Assembly (NCBI GenBank): GCA_022824925.1 | Contig: JAJDYW010000041.1 | Coordinates: 248,001 to 312,000, forward strand | Length of the DNA stretch: 64,000 nucleotides | Direction: 5' to 3' | From: Dehalococcoidia bacterium | GTDB taxonomy: Bacteria > Chloroflexota > Dehalococcoidia > Tepidiformales > Tepidiformaceae | In this document: positions 48,987 to 57,983 of the stretch, piece by piece | Numbering within the stretch: the first letter of the stretch is position 1 | Layout: every line of letters starts with the position of its first letter | Notes under the pieces: model-generated | What the model saw: only the letters and a program-made list of their open reading frames with translations | Told to the model about the DNA's origin: nothing | Databases searched by the model: none | Program-made: the position numbers and the translations under genes

Positions 48987-49892
48987 TCAGGGAGCGGGGA
49001 GGCGGCGGGCGCCGGGGACGGGGTGGTCGCCGGTGGGGTCGGCGAGGATGGCGCGGAGGGCTTCGATGCCGTCGGCGAGGCGGGGACCGGGGCGGCTGAA
49101 CCAGGCATCCGCATCGAGGGCCCAGACGGCGCCGGCAGCGACCGCGGGGAGGGAGCGCCACGCGGGGTGGCCGGCGAGGGCGGCGGCTTCGCGCACGACC
49201 TCGTCGAGGGAGAGGCCGCAGGGGAGGAGGAGGGCGACCTCGGGGGCGGTGGCGGCGATGGTCTCCCAGGTGACGCGCTCCGACTTCTGGCCGGGGCGGC
49301 CGAGCACGTCCTCGCCACCGGCGCGGGCGATCTGCTCCGGCACCCAGTGGCCGGCGGCGAAGGGTGGATCGAGCCACTCGAGGGCGAGCACGCGGGGCAG
49401 TGTCGCGGGGAGGGCGGCAGGGGCGGCCAGGCGCTCGCGGAGGGCCGCGGCGACGCGCGCGCCCTCGGTGGCGCGGCCGGTGGCCTCGCCGACTTCCTCG
49501 ACGGAGCGGGCGACGCCCTCGAGGTCGAGGGGGGTGAGGGTGAGGACGCGGGCGCCGAGTTGCTCCTCGTGGACGACGCGGTGGACCTGCCCCTCGCTCA
49601 CGGCGCAGACGTCGCAGAGGGCCTGGGTGATGACGAGGTCGGGCCGGAGCTCGCGCAGGCGGGGGACGTCGATGGTGTAGGTCGAGCCGCCGGCGGCGAG
49701 GAGGCCGCTGATGGCGGCATCGATCTCTGCCTGGGGAAGGCCGTGCGTCTCGACGGCGGGGCCGGTGAGGATGGGGAGGCCGCGGGCGGCGGCGGGGTAG
49801 TCGCACTCGTGGGAGACGGCTACGACCTCGTCGCCGGCGCCGACGGCGAAGGCGATCTCGGTGGCGCTGGGGAGGAGGGAAGCGATGCGCAT
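48987..49892 (-). CDS. BtuF-like ABC-type cobalamin/Fe(III)-siderophore binding protein, no signal peptide
   Basis: The 301 residues match the periplasmic-binding type III (BtuF) fold. Marks are IASLLPSATEIAFAVG, VVAVSHECDYP, a Thr-rich YTIDVPRLRELRPDLVITQ, CAVS and GGEDVLGRPGQKSERVTWE. It begins straight at the fold without signal peptide or lipobox, so it may be cytoplasmic, as for many BtuF-like proteins of Gram-positive or soil bacteria. No permease or ATPase adjoins. The CDVC motif near residue 94 could bind metal or cobalt ligand. Confidence 0.87.
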   Translation of the reverse strand: MRIASLLPSATEIAFAVGAGDEVVAVSHECDYPAAARGLPILTGPAVETHGLPQAEIDAAISGLLAAGGSTYTIDVPRLRELRPDLVITQALCDVCAVSEGQVHRVVHEEQLGARVLTLTPLDLEGVARSVEEVGEATGRATEGARVAAALRERLAAPAALPATLPRVLALEWLDPPFAAGHWVPEQIARAGGEDVLGRPGQKSERVTWETIAATAPEVALLLPCGLSLDEVVREAAALAGHPAWRSLPAVAAGAVWALDADAWFSRPGPRLADGIEALRAILADPTGDHPVPGARRLPAP

Positions 49893-49993
49893 GGTCTGCG
49901 CGCAGCTTGGCCAGCGCCGGGCGCGGGCGCAAGCGGCGGGCGCACGCCGGCGGACCGGGGAGTAGTCTGGCAGCGACTCGAAGGGGGCGGGAC

Positions 49994-51184
49994 ATGCGAA
50001 ACGGGCGGCGGGCGGCAATCAGCGGGCTGGCGGAGTGGGCCCCTCAGCGCCGCTGGGACACGCCCATGTTCGGGCTGGAGGCGTACGGGAAGCTGGCGCG
50101 AGAAGCGCTCGACGACGCGGGTATGGAGCCTGGCGAAATCGACGGGATCCTGTGCACCCGGCTGGGGGACGCGCCCATGTTCGCGCCGGCGGCGGTGGCC
50201 GAGTATCTCGGGATTGCGGCGAACTACGGGGAGGTGGTGGACCTGGGCGGGGCGAACGCGGCAGCGATGGTCTGGCGGGCGGCGGCGGCGATCGAGGCGG
50301 GGGTCTGCGAGGCGTGCCTCTGCCTCCTGCCCTCGGTGCCGGCGCCCCCGCAACCGGGCGTGAAGCCGAGCACGAGGGGCTGGATGCTGGGCGCGGACGC
50401 CTGGGGAGCGCCGCACGGTCAGTTCGATGCGCCTTACGGGCTGATCAACCCGAACTCGCACTTCGCGATGGTGGCCCAGCGCTACCGCTACGAGTACGAC
50501 CTGGAGCCGCGCACACTGGCCAAGATCGCGGTACAGGGGCGGGAGAACGCGCTGCTCAACCCGAAGGCGATCTTCCGCGACCAGCCGATCACGATCGACG
50601 ACGTGCTGAACTCGCCGATGGTGGTCGACCCGCTGCGCCTGCTGGAGATCGTGATGCCCTGCGCGGGGGGCGCCGGGGTGGTGGTGACGACGCTCGATCG
50701 GGCACGGCGGACGGGTCTGCGGCCGGTGGTCGTGAGCGGCTTCGGCGAGCACATCACGCACAAGTCGATCACGTACGCGCCCTCGCTCACGCAGATCCCG
50801 ATCGTGGCGGCGGCGGACCGCGCCTTCGCGATGGCGGGCGTAGGGCGCGAGGCCATCGACGTGGCTTCGATGTACGACTGCTACACGATCACGGTGCTGC
50901 TCACGATCGAGGACTCGGGGTTCTGCGCGAAGGGGGACGGCGGGCGCTTCGTGGAGGAGCACGACCTGCGCTTCGGCGGCGACTGGCCGCTGAACACGCA
51001 CGGGGGGCAGCTGGGGATGGGCCAGGGCGGGGCGGCGGGCGGGATGTCGCACGTGATCGACGTGGTCACGCAGCTCCAGGGGCGGGCGGGACCACGGCAG
51101 GTGGGGTCGGCGGAGCGGGGGTACGTGACCGGGACGGGCGGTTTCATGTCGGAGCAGGTGGCGCTGGTGCTGGAGGGGGCCTGA
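49994..51184 (+). CDS. Thiolase-family (SCPx/lipid-transfer type) acyl-CoA protein
   Basis: The 396 residues show thiolase landmarks. ISGLAEWAPQRR and LCTRLGDAP begin the fold. The nucleophilic Cys position lies in the segment near 85-105 and the C-terminal GGQLGMGQGGAAGGM mirrors the GGxxAxGHPxGAxG block, with His replaced. GHIxHxx-like ITHKSITYAP is seen in the middle. This SCPx-type group usually works with a DUF35 partner. The stop shares one base with the DUF35 gene start, so they form a complex. Confidence 0.88.
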   Translation: MRNGRRAAISGLAEWAPQRRWDTPMFGLEAYGKLAREALDDAGMEPGEIDGILCTRLGDAPMFAPAAVAEYLGIAANYGEVVDLGGANAAAMVWRAAAAIEAGVCEACLCLLPSVPAPPQPGVKPSTRGWMLGADAWGAPHGQFDAPYGLINPNSHFAMVAQRYRYEYDLEPRTLAKIAVQGRENALLNPKAIFRDQPITIDDVLNSPMVVDPLRLLEIVMPCAGGAGVVVTTLDRARRTGLRPVVVSGFGEHITHKSITYAPSLTQIPIVAAADRAFAMAGVGREAIDVASMYDCYTITVLLTIEDSGFCAKGDGGRFVEEHDLRFGGDWPLNTHGGQLGMGQGGAAGGMSHVIDVVTQLQGRAGPRQVGSAERGYVTGTGGFMSEQVALVLEGA

Positions 51185-51591
51185 TGGCGGACTCGCCGCC
51201 CCGCATCCTGCCGAAGCCGACGCCCGCGACGGCGCCCTTCTGGGAGGCGGCGCGGGAGCACCGGCTGCTCCTGCCCCTGACGGCGGACGGCGAGCCGTAC
51301 TTCTACCCGCGCGCCTTCAGCCCGGGGAGCCTCGACCCGGAGACGGAGTGGGTGGAGGGGAGCGGACGGGGGGTGCTGTACTCGTACACGGTCGACCGGC
51401 GGGGGACATCGCCGGCGTTCGCGGCGCGGGCGCCGTACGTGATCGGCATCGTGGAGCTGGAGGAGGGGCCGCGCCTGACGACGAACATCGTGGGGTGCGC
51501 GATCGAGGACGTGCGTATCGGGATGGCGGTGGAGGCGGTCTACGAGGACGTGGACGGCGAGGTCACGCTGGTGCTGTTCCGGCCGGCGTAG
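51184..51591 (+). CDS. DUF35 OB-fold protein, zinc-ribbon Cys lost
   Basis: The 135 residues match DUF35 (OB-fold with N-terminal rubredoxin-like ribbon). PTPATAPFWEAAREHRLLLP starts the family helix. YFYPRAFSPGS takes the ribbon position, which normally carries two CxxC pairs; here they are absent. The OB part reads GRGVLYSYTVDRR, APYVIGIVELEEGPRLTTNIVG. DUF35 proteins act as thiolase/ketosteroid lyase partners. The ATG overlaps the thiolase stop. Confidence 0.93.
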   Translation: MADSPPRILPKPTPATAPFWEAAREHRLLLPLTADGEPYFYPRAFSPGSLDPETEWVEGSGRGVLYSYTVDRRGTSPAFAARAPYVIGIVELEEGPRLTTNIVGCAIEDVRIGMAVEAVYEDVDGEVTLVLFRPA

Positions 51592-51677
51592 GGGGTTCGC
51601 CCCGGAGGGTGGCGGGGCGCGTATCCTTGCCCGCCACGCACGCGCACAGCGGCGGGGCAGCCGCCGGGGAGGATCGC

Positions 51678-52856
51678 ATGGCGACGGTCGTCGAGCGGAT
51701 CAAGGTCATCGATGCGGACAGCCACATCTCGGAGCCGGAGGACCTCTGGACGAGCCGGGTCTCGCGGCAGAAGTGGGGCGACCTGGTCCCGCACGTGAAG
51801 TTCGACCCGGAGATCAACGAGGACCGCTGGTTCATGGGCGGCCAGCCGGCCGGTCCGACGGCGAGCGCGGCGATGGCGGGCTGGACGGACCCGCCGCCGA
51901 AGCATCCCCCGTCCCTGCCGCAGGCCGACCACGGCGCCTTCAGCGTGGGCGCGCGGCTGCAGCGCATGGACGAGTACGGCATCCACTCGCAGGTGATCTA
52001 CCCGAACGTGGGCGGCTTCGGCTCCGGGAACTTCCTGCGCCTGAAGGAGCCGGAGCTGATGGAGGCGTGCGTGCGCGCCTACAACGACTTCCTCATCGAC
52101 TGGACGGCGCCGGCGAGCGAGCGGTTCATCCCGATCATGGCGACGCCGTTCTGGGACGTGGAGCTGTGCCTCGACGAGATGCGGCGGGCGAAGGAGCGGG
52201 GGCACCGGGGCGTGCTCATGACGAGCCAGCCGCACGCGTTCGGCTTCCCCCACATCACGGACCCGCACTGGGATCCGCTGTGGGCGCAGGCGCAGGATCT
52301 GGGGCTCTCGATCAACTTCCACATCGGTTCGGGCGATCTCTCGGTCATCCGCGACACGAACGTGAACAACGGCCGGCAGGCGGCGTACGCGAAGGCGACG
52401 GTGCAGATCTTCCTGGACAACTCGACGGCGATGATGGACGTCATCCTCTCGGGCATCTGCCACCGCTACCCGGACCTGGATTTCGTCTCGGTGGAGAGCG
52501 GGGTGGGCTGGGTGCCGTTCCTGCTGGAGGCGATGGACTGGCAGTGGGTGAACAGCGGCTGCCGCGAGGAGCACCCGGAGATGGACCTGTTGCCGAGCGA
52601 GTACTTCAAGCGGCAGTGCTACGCCTGCTTCTGGTTCGAGCGGGGAAGCGCGATCAAGGCGATCGAGCAGATCGGGGCGGACAACATCCTCTACGAGACG
52701 GACTTCCCCCACCCGACGAGCATGTCGCCGGGGCCGAACTCGGAAGCGATCTACCCGAAGGACTTCATCGAGCAGGAGCTGGGCGGCCTGCCCGAGGACG
52801 TGCTGCGGAAGATCCTCCACGACAACTCGGCGCGGGTGTACGGGGTGGGTGAGTGA
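51678..52856 (+). CDS. Amidohydrolase-2 family (TIM-barrel) hydrolase/decarboxylase
   Basis: The 392 residues match amidohydrolase_2. VIDADSHISEP begins, with DxH metal ligands shifted to DADSH. INFHIGSG supplies a His, and the C-terminal ILYETDFPHPTS the Asp. Members decarboxylate or hydrolyse aromatic acids or lactones. GGGGAGG precedes the ATG. The downstream M20 gene begins with GTGA overlap. Typical of SAR202-type Chloroflexota and actinobacteria catabolic islands. Confidence 0.93.
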   Translation: MATVVERIKVIDADSHISEPEDLWTSRVSRQKWGDLVPHVKFDPEINEDRWFMGGQPAGPTASAAMAGWTDPPPKHPPSLPQADHGAFSVGARLQRMDEYGIHSQVIYPNVGGFGSGNFLRLKEPELMEACVRAYNDFLIDWTAPASERFIPIMATPFWDVELCLDEMRRAKERGHRGVLMTSQPHAFGFPHITDPHWDPLWAQAQDLGLSINFHIGSGDLSVIRDTNVNNGRQAAYAKATVQIFLDNSTAMMDVILSGICHRYPDLDFVSVESGVGWVPFLLEAMDWQWVNSGCREEHPEMDLLPSEYFKRQCYACFWFERGSAIKAIEQIGADNILYETDFPHPTSMSPGPNSEAIYPKDFIEQELGGLPEDVLRKILHDNSARVYGVGE

Positions 52857-54169
52857 CGGCAGTCGAGCCACGGGTCGACTGGGATGCGGCCTTCGAGGAA
52901 GCGCTGGGAATCCTGCAGGAGTACCTGCGGATCGACACGTCGAACCCGCCGGGGCGGGAGCGGCTGGCCTGCGACTTCCTGGGGGCGATCCTGGAGCGGG
53001 AGGGGCTCGAATACGAGCTGTACGACCCGGGCGACGACCGTGTCTCGCTGCGGGCGGTGCTGAAGGGCGACGGGAGCAAGCCGCCCCTGATGCTGCTCAA
53101 TCACACCGACGTGGTGCCGGTGGAGCGCGAGTTCTGGGACGAGGAGCCGTTCGCGGGGGTCATCCGGGACGGGGAGATCTGGGGGCGCGGGGCGCTCGAC
53201 ATGAAGGGGCTGGGGGTGGCGGAGCTGCTGACGGTCCTGCTGCTGAAGCGGGCGGGGACGCCGCTGGCGCGGGACGTCGTGTTCCTGGCGGTGGCGGACG
53301 AGGAGGCGGGGGGGACGCTCGGGATCGAATGGCTGGAACGGCTGCATCCGGAGGCGCTGGAGGCGGAGTACGTGATCAACGAGGGGGGAGGGGGCACGAC
53401 GGAGCTGTTCGGGGTGCAGCGGCCGGTGTTCACGGTCACGACGGGGGAGAAGGGACCGCTGTGGCTGCGGTTGATCGCGGAGGGGCGGCCGGGGCACGGC
53501 TCGGTGCCACACGCGGAGAACCCGGTGGACCGGCTGGTGCGGGCGCTCGGGAAGCTGGACGCGTGGGACCGATCGCCGAGCCTCTCGCCCGTGCTGGAGG
53601 AGTACTTCGAGCGGCTGGAGCGGGCCGGCATCTACCGCGGGGGTACCTCGATCGAGCAGCTCCAGCGGACGGCGGCCACGGACGTGCGCGTGCGCGCCCT
53701 CCTGACGAACACGATCAGCGCGACGACGCTGGAGGCGGGCATCAAGCACAACGTGATCCCGGCGCAGGCGGAGGCGACGATCGACTGCCGCCTGCTCCCG
53801 GGCGTCGACGCGGACGAGTTCCAGGCGGAGGTGGCGCGCGTCATCGACGACCCGAAGGTGCGCATCGAGCGGGTGTTCGCGGGCGCCTCGGACACGAGCC
53901 CGCACGACACGGAGCTGTTCGCCACGATCGACGCGGTCGTGCGGGACCTGGTGGAGGACGCGGTGGTGACGCCGGGGATCACGGCGGGGTTCACGGACAG
54001 CCGCGTGTTCCGCAACCAGGGCGTGGTTGCCTACGGCTTCTCGGGGGGACTCACGTCCCCGAGCCTGGCGCGGACGGTGCACGGCAATAACGAGCGCATC
54101 ACCCTGGACAGCTTCCGGCTGAGCTGCCAGATGATCTACGAGGTCACGCGGCGGATGTGCGCGGCGTAG
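52853..54169 (+). CDS. M20-family metallopeptidase / deacylase
   Basis: The 438 residues match M20/ArgE/CPG2. The metal ligands appear in LLNHTDVVP (H), GRGALDMKG (D) and AVADEEAGG (E), with further ligands in the lid-flanking domain (HNVIPAQAEATIDCR). A dimerisation domain is central. The GTG start overlaps the amidohydrolase stop (GTGA). Such enzymes hydrolyse amide bonds of N-acyl amino acids or dipeptides, so it may act on the same pathway. Confidence 0.95.
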   Translation: MTAVEPRVDWDAAFEEALGILQEYLRIDTSNPPGRERLACDFLGAILEREGLEYELYDPGDDRVSLRAVLKGDGSKPPLMLLNHTDVVPVEREFWDEEPFAGVIRDGEIWGRGALDMKGLGVAELLTVLLLKRAGTPLARDVVFLAVADEEAGGTLGIEWLERLHPEALEAEYVINEGGGGTTELFGVQRPVFTVTTGEKGPLWLRLIAEGRPGHGSVPHAENPVDRLVRALGKLDAWDRSPSLSPVLEEYFERLERAGIYRGGTSIEQLQRTAATDVRVRALLTNTISATTLEAGIKHNVIPAQAEATIDCRLLPGVDADEFQAEVARVIDDPKVRIERVFAGASDTSPHDTELFATIDAVVRDLVEDAVVTPGITAGFTDSRVFRNQGVVAYGFSGGLTSPSLARTVHGNNERITLDSFRLSCQMIYEVTRRMCAA

Positions 54170-54213
54170 TGAATAGTGACTAGTGGGTAGTGAATGGTGA
54201 TTGGTGGTCGGTG
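54167..54213 (+). repeat. TAGTG-rich intergenic repeat, copy 1
   Basis: Directly at the stop codon of the M20 gene is TAGTGAATAGTGACTAGTG followed by GGTAGTGAATGGTGATTGGTGGTCGG. Related units are found at 55234, 57466 and 57894. The stop codon's TAG is itself part of the repeat. Confidence 0.65.
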
Positions 54214-54230
54214 CCGAGCCGACGCCGGTC

Positions 54231-55205
54231 CTATTTCCCGAGCGTTTCCCCGGCCAACCGATCAATGGCGCGCGTCAGCTCGAGGGCAATGGTCTCGTTG
54301 GCCGCGTGCCCTGCGTTGTCCACCACGATGAGTTCGGCCTGTGGCCACACCCGGCTCAGCTCCCACGCATTCCCGAGCGGCGCCTGAAAGTCAAAGCGTC
54401 CGTTGACCATGACGCCCGGAATGCCCGCGAGGGCGTCCGCTCCCCGCAAGAGGGCGCCGTCGTCGAGCCATGCGTTGTGTCGCACGTAGTGCGTGACGAG
54501 ACGCGCGAATGCCATCGCATAGTCGGGGTCCTCGAACCTGGACGCCAGGCCCGTTCTCGGTGGCCAGTCCGGCGTTGCCGACTCCCAGAGGCACCACTCG
54601 AAGGCCGCCCGCTGACGTATTTCAGGGTCCCGATCCTGCAGGAGGCCGTGATACACGTCTACAACGTCGTCGCCTGCGCCGGCGCTGACCTGCATCGCCG
54701 TCCGCAGCCGCTCCCACTGCCCGGGGAAGAGCCCGGCTATCCCCCCTCTGAACAGCCAGTCGAACTCCGAGTGGCGTCCCGTCGTGACGCCGAACAGAAC
54801 CAACGCCGTGACCCGCGTGGGGTGAAGCTCGGCGTATGCCAGGGCCAGGGTGCTGCCCCACGAACCGCCAAGCACGAGCCAGCGCTCGATGCCCAGGTGC
54901 TCACGCAGGGTCTCGATGTCCTCGATCAGCTTCCAGGTCGTGTTGTGCTCAAGGTCCGTTTCAGGCGCGCTGGCGTGAGGGGTGCTGCGGCCACAGCCTC
55001 GCTGGTCGAACTGGACTACGCGGCAGGCATCCGGATCAAAGAGCCTGCGGCGGCCGGCAGACAGTCCCGAGCCCGGGCCACCGTGCAGGACGAGCGCCGG
55101 CTTGCCGTCCGGGTTGCCGCAACTCTCCCAGTAGATGAGGTTGCCGTCGCCGACGGGCAACAGGCCTCTGGCGTAGGGCTCTATCGCGGGAAACAACCCG
55201 GCCAT
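54231..55205 (-). CDS. pip: Prolyl aminopeptidase (proline iminopeptidase)
   Basis: The 324 residues match the S33 family. HGGPGSGLS is the oxyanion motif, GGSWGS the nucleophile elbow (S115), DQRGCGRSTPHA a hallmark, GRFDFQAP the Asp and NAGHA the His. It removes N-terminal proline from peptides. AGGAG precedes the ATG. Base use is slightly less GC than its neighbours. Confidence 0.96.
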   Translation of the reverse strand: MAGLFPAIEPYARGLLPVGDGNLIYWESCGNPDGKPALVLHGGPGSGLSAGRRRLFDPDACRVVQFDQRGCGRSTPHASAPETDLEHNTTWKLIEDIETLREHLGIERWLVLGGSWGSTLALAYAELHPTRVTALVLFGVTTGRHSEFDWLFRGGIAGLFPGQWERLRTAMQVSAGAGDDVVDVYHGLLQDRDPEIRQRAAFEWCLWESATPDWPPRTGLASRFEDPDYAMAFARLVTHYVRHNAWLDDGALLRGADALAGIPGVMVNGRFDFQAPLGNAWELSRVWPQAELIVVDNAGHAANETIALELTRAIDRLAGETLGK

Positions 55206-55233
55206 GGTGCTCCTGGTGGGCGGGGCGGGGCCG

Positions 55234-55262
55234 AACCACTAGCCACTACCCACCAGCCACCC
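55234..55262 (-). repeat. TAGTG-rich intergenic repeat, copy 2
   Basis: On the minus strand, after the SDR stop at 55267, reads GGTGGGTAGTGGCTAGTGGTT. It shares the TAGTGGN unit and post-stop position with copies at 54167 and 57466. Confidence 0.55.
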
Positions 55263-55266
55263 GTTC

Positions 55267-56127
55267 CTAGTCCCAGGGGTCGCCGGGGTTGAGGGGCTTG
55301 CCGCGACCCTCGGGGTCGAACTCGTCCATGGGCCAGGGGCCGGGGGAGTAGCCGCGGCTCGCGGTGAGGCCGCCATCCAGCGGCAGGATCGCGCCGGTGA
55401 CGTACTGGGAGGCATCGGAGGCGAGGAAGACGATCGGGCCCACGAGGTCCTCCATCTGGCCGATGCGGCGCATGGGCGTGCGGCCCTCGAGCATCTCCAT
55501 GACGCCGCTCTGGATGAGGCCTTCGTGGGTCATGGGGGTGTCGAAGACGGTGGGGGCGAGGGCGTTGACGCGGATGCCGCGGTCGCCCCACTCGGTGGCG
55601 AGGAACTCGGTGAGGCGGGTGACGCCGCCCTTGGCGGCGAAGTAACCGGGGGTACGGCCCTCGAAGCCGCCAACGCCGAAGATGGAGCTGAGGTTGATGA
55701 TGTTGCCGTGGCCCTGCCGCAGGAAGTACTGGGCGGCGGCGCGGCAGCAGTACCAGAGGCCGGTGAGGTCGGTCTCGACGATCTGGCGGAACATGTCGTT
55801 GTCGGAGTGCTCGGCGCGCCAGGCGCTGAGGTCGGAGATGCCGGCGTTGTTGATGAGCACATCGACGGTGCCGAACTCGTCCCAGGCCGCCTTCATCAGG
55901 TTCTCGACCTGCTCGTAGTCGGTGACGTCGCACTCGACAGGGAGGAAGCGGCGGCCCTTGGCTTCGACCATGGCGGCGGTGTCCTGGAGGCGATCGAGGC
56001 TGCGGGAGGTGCCGACGATGTTGGCCCCGCGGTCGGAGAGGGCGTCCGCCCAGGTGACTCCGAACCCATAGCTCGCGCCGGTGACGATGACCGTCTTGCC
56101 TTCCATCGAGAACACGTCTTCTGACAT
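55267..56127 (-). CDS. Short-chain dehydrogenase/reductase
   Basis: This 286-residue SDR has TGASYGFGVTWA as cofactor loop, NNAGISD, the catalytic Ser in NLSSIFG, and GYFAAK in place of YxxxK (Y-F-A-A-K). The C-terminal extension DEFDPEGRGKPLNPGDPW is longer than in most members. GGAGGG precedes the ATG. Substrate unknown. Confidence 0.94.
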   Translation of the reverse strand: MSEDVFSMEGKTVIVTGASYGFGVTWADALSDRGANIVGTSRSLDRLQDTAAMVEAKGRRFLPVECDVTDYEQVENLMKAAWDEFGTVDVLINNAGISDLSAWRAEHSDNDMFRQIVETDLTGLWYCCRAAAQYFLRQGHGNIINLSSIFGVGGFEGRTPGYFAAKGGVTRLTEFLATEWGDRGIRVNALAPTVFDTPMTHEGLIQSGVMEMLEGRTPMRRIGQMEDLVGPIVFLASDASQYVTGAILPLDGGLTASRGYSPGPWPMDEFDPEGRGKPLNPGDPWD

Positions 56128-56250
56128 AGCGAAACCCTCCGGGACGGGGATTGTACGGGCGGTGCCGTTGCGCGCACGGCGTTCACGCGGGGCGCCCCCG
56201 CAAAGGCGTATCGTGCGCGCCGACTGCCAACGACGAAGGGAAGGGATCCC

Positions 56251-57468
56251 ATGCCTCAGCGACGCGTCCTGACCGAGCTCGACGAGTGGCCCCGCCACCA
56301 GACGCTCGATACGTTCGACATCATCGCGAACCCCAGTCCGGGGTGGAGCGACGGCTACTGGCACTGCGTGGGCGACCCGGACGGCGAGGTGAACCTGATC
56401 ACGGCGCTGCGGCTCTACCACAACACGAACGTGATCGACGCCTACTCGATCCTGAGCACGGGCGACGGGAAGCAGTACAACGTGCGGGCCACGCGCAAGC
56501 TGCGCCCGGACATCGACGACCTGACCGTGGGGCCGTTCTCGCAGGAGATCATCCGGGGCCTGCGGACGCTGCGGCTGGGGCTGGAGGAGACGGATGTCGA
56601 CTGCTCCTTCGACATCCTCTGGGAGAGCTCGGCGCCGCCCTACGACGAGTGCCCGGGCGTGCGCATGTACCGCGACGGGCGGATGGTCGGCGAGCGCTCG
56701 AACCTGGTGCAGCTGGGCTGGCTCTCGGGGTGGATCAAGGTCGGGGGGAAGGAGTACCGCTTCGACGTGGACGACGGCTGGGTGGGGGCGAAGGACCACT
56801 CCTGGGGGCAGGCGAACACGGGCGAGGGCGAGCAGCCGAACCGCCACGCGGCGCCCAGCGAGCGGCAGAGCTCCGTGTGGGGATCGCCCGGCGCGCGCTG
56901 GTGGGCGCTCGTGCGCTTCCCCGATCGCTCGATGTACTGCTCCTTCCGGCATCGCACGGACGGCACCATCGTGGCGGCCGGGACGGGCGGCGGCGAGCTG
57001 GCCGAGCTGGGGCGCGTTCATAGCCGCATCGACTACCCCTACGACTCCGGCAAGGAGGGGTGGGCCTACACGGACGTGGACGTGGTGAGCACGGAGTTCG
57101 AGGACGGGTTCCCGCGGCTGAAGAGCGCCCGGCTCGACCTGACCCGCCCGGACGGCGGGGTGGACCGCTTCCTGCTGGAGACGGTGAGCAAGCCCGTCTA
57201 CATGCAGGGGGGCGGCTACTGGGGCGGCTGGGACGACGGTCTCGGGCGCGGCGTGTACCGGGGCGACAAGGTCGAGGGAGAGGTCTGGGACGTCTCCCAC
57301 CCGGTAATCGTGCGGGACATGGACGGCAACGAGGTGAAGCAGCGGCCGGGCGGCCACTTCGCCGAGCTGTATACGCGCTACACGAACCTGGACGACCCGA
57401 ACGACGTGGGTCTCGGGCTGCAGGAGTGCGTGTTCTCCCAGGAGTACCAGGGCATCAAGGCAATGTAG
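56251..57468 (+). CDS. CrtC/AttH-like lipocalin-type double beta-barrel protein
   Basis: The 405 residues lack a signal peptide. GWVGAKDHSWG is the hallmark of the hydroxyneurosporene synthase/AttH-like (DUF7064/7065-type) family. A beta-rich N half contains WHCVGDPDGEVNLITALRLYHN, and the C half has repeated strands (KSARLDLTRPDGGVDRFLLETVSKPVY). These proteins include CrtC hydratases and terpenoid-modifying enzymes; the group in Actinobacteria and Chloroflexota is often next to SDRs and CoA-transferases. Function remains unassigned. Confidence 0.75.
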   Translation: MPQRRVLTELDEWPRHQTLDTFDIIANPSPGWSDGYWHCVGDPDGEVNLITALRLYHNTNVIDAYSILSTGDGKQYNVRATRKLRPDIDDLTVGPFSQEIIRGLRTLRLGLEETDVDCSFDILWESSAPPYDECPGVRMYRDGRMVGERSNLVQLGWLSGWIKVGGKEYRFDVDDGWVGAKDHSWGQANTGEGEQPNRHAAPSERQSSVWGSPGARWWALVRFPDRSMYCSFRHRTDGTIVAAGTGGGELAELGRVHSRIDYPYDSGKEGWAYTDVDVVSTEFEDGFPRLKSARLDLTRPDGGVDRFLLETVSKPVYMQGGGYWGGWDDGLGRGVYRGDKVEGEVWDVSHPVIVRDMDGNEVKQRPGGHFAELYTRYTNLDDPNDVGLGLQECVFSQEYQGIKAM

Positions 57469-57495
57469 TGATTAGTGAGTGGTGGATAGTGAATC
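57466..57495 (+). repeat. TAGTG-rich intergenic repeat, copy 3
   Basis: TAGTGATTAGTGAGTGGTGG then ATAGTGAATCG begins at the stop codon TAG of the preceding gene, like copy 1. Confidence 0.6.
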
Positions 57496-57553
57496 GTCCG
57501 CCCACCGCCCCACAGGGTGGGGAGGCGGGGGCTAGCCCACCACTCAATACCGG

Positions 57554-57841
57554 CTACATGCCCGGCAGAATCACCAGCGTTCCGGGGGCGCCTTCGATGC
57601 GGAGGCCGCGGACGGCCGCGTAGTCGTCGGAGTTGTACCAGGCCTTGGCCGTCTCGACGTCGGCGAACTCGATGAGGACGAAGCGGTTGTTGGGAACCTC
57701 GCCCTCGATGACCTCGGGCTCCTCGGTGTAGGCGAGCACGTTGGCGTTGAAGGGAGCGAGGCTGCCGCCCGCTCCGGCCAGGTACTGGTTGAGCTTGTCG
57801 CGGTCCTCGACTCGACCCTGCGCGAGCACGTATGCGGCCAT
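57554..57841 (-). CDS. DUF1330 family protein
   Basis: The 95 residues have a dimeric alpha+beta barrel pattern. AAYVLAQGRVEDRDKLNQYL, AYTEEPEVIEGE, RFVLIEFADVETAKAWYNSDDYAAV are the DUF1330 consensus blocks. The family has no proven activity. GGAGGAT precedes the ATG. Confidence 0.93.
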   Translation of the reverse strand: MAAYVLAQGRVEDRDKLNQYLAGAGGSLAPFNANVLAYTEEPEVIEGEVPNNRFVLIEFADVETAKAWYNSDDYAAVRGLRIEGAPGTLVILPGM

Positions 57842-57893
57842 GGGGATCCTCCTGTTGGGGGGCTCTGAGGTGGGCGCCAATGCTACAGGGAAC

Positions 57894-57928
57894 GGGTGGT
57901 CGGAGATCGGTGGTCGGTGGCCGGTCCC
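57894..57928. repeat. GGTGGTCGG-type repeat, copy 4
   Basis: GGGTGGTCGGAGATCGGTGG with TCGGTGGCCGGTCC following, between the DUF1330 and YqgE genes. It matches the tail of copy 1 (GGTGATTGGTGGTCGGTG) but lacks the TAGTG part. Confidence 0.45.
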
Positions 57929-57983
57929 CGCCGCCCCGCACCCCGGGGTGGACCCGGGAGGACGAGTCACGAGCGACCGGCTG

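Noticed and set aside
49890..49994. Possible cobalamin riboswitch upstream of the BtuF-like gene
   Set aside because: The gap is only about 100 bp and no B12-box-like sequence was seen.
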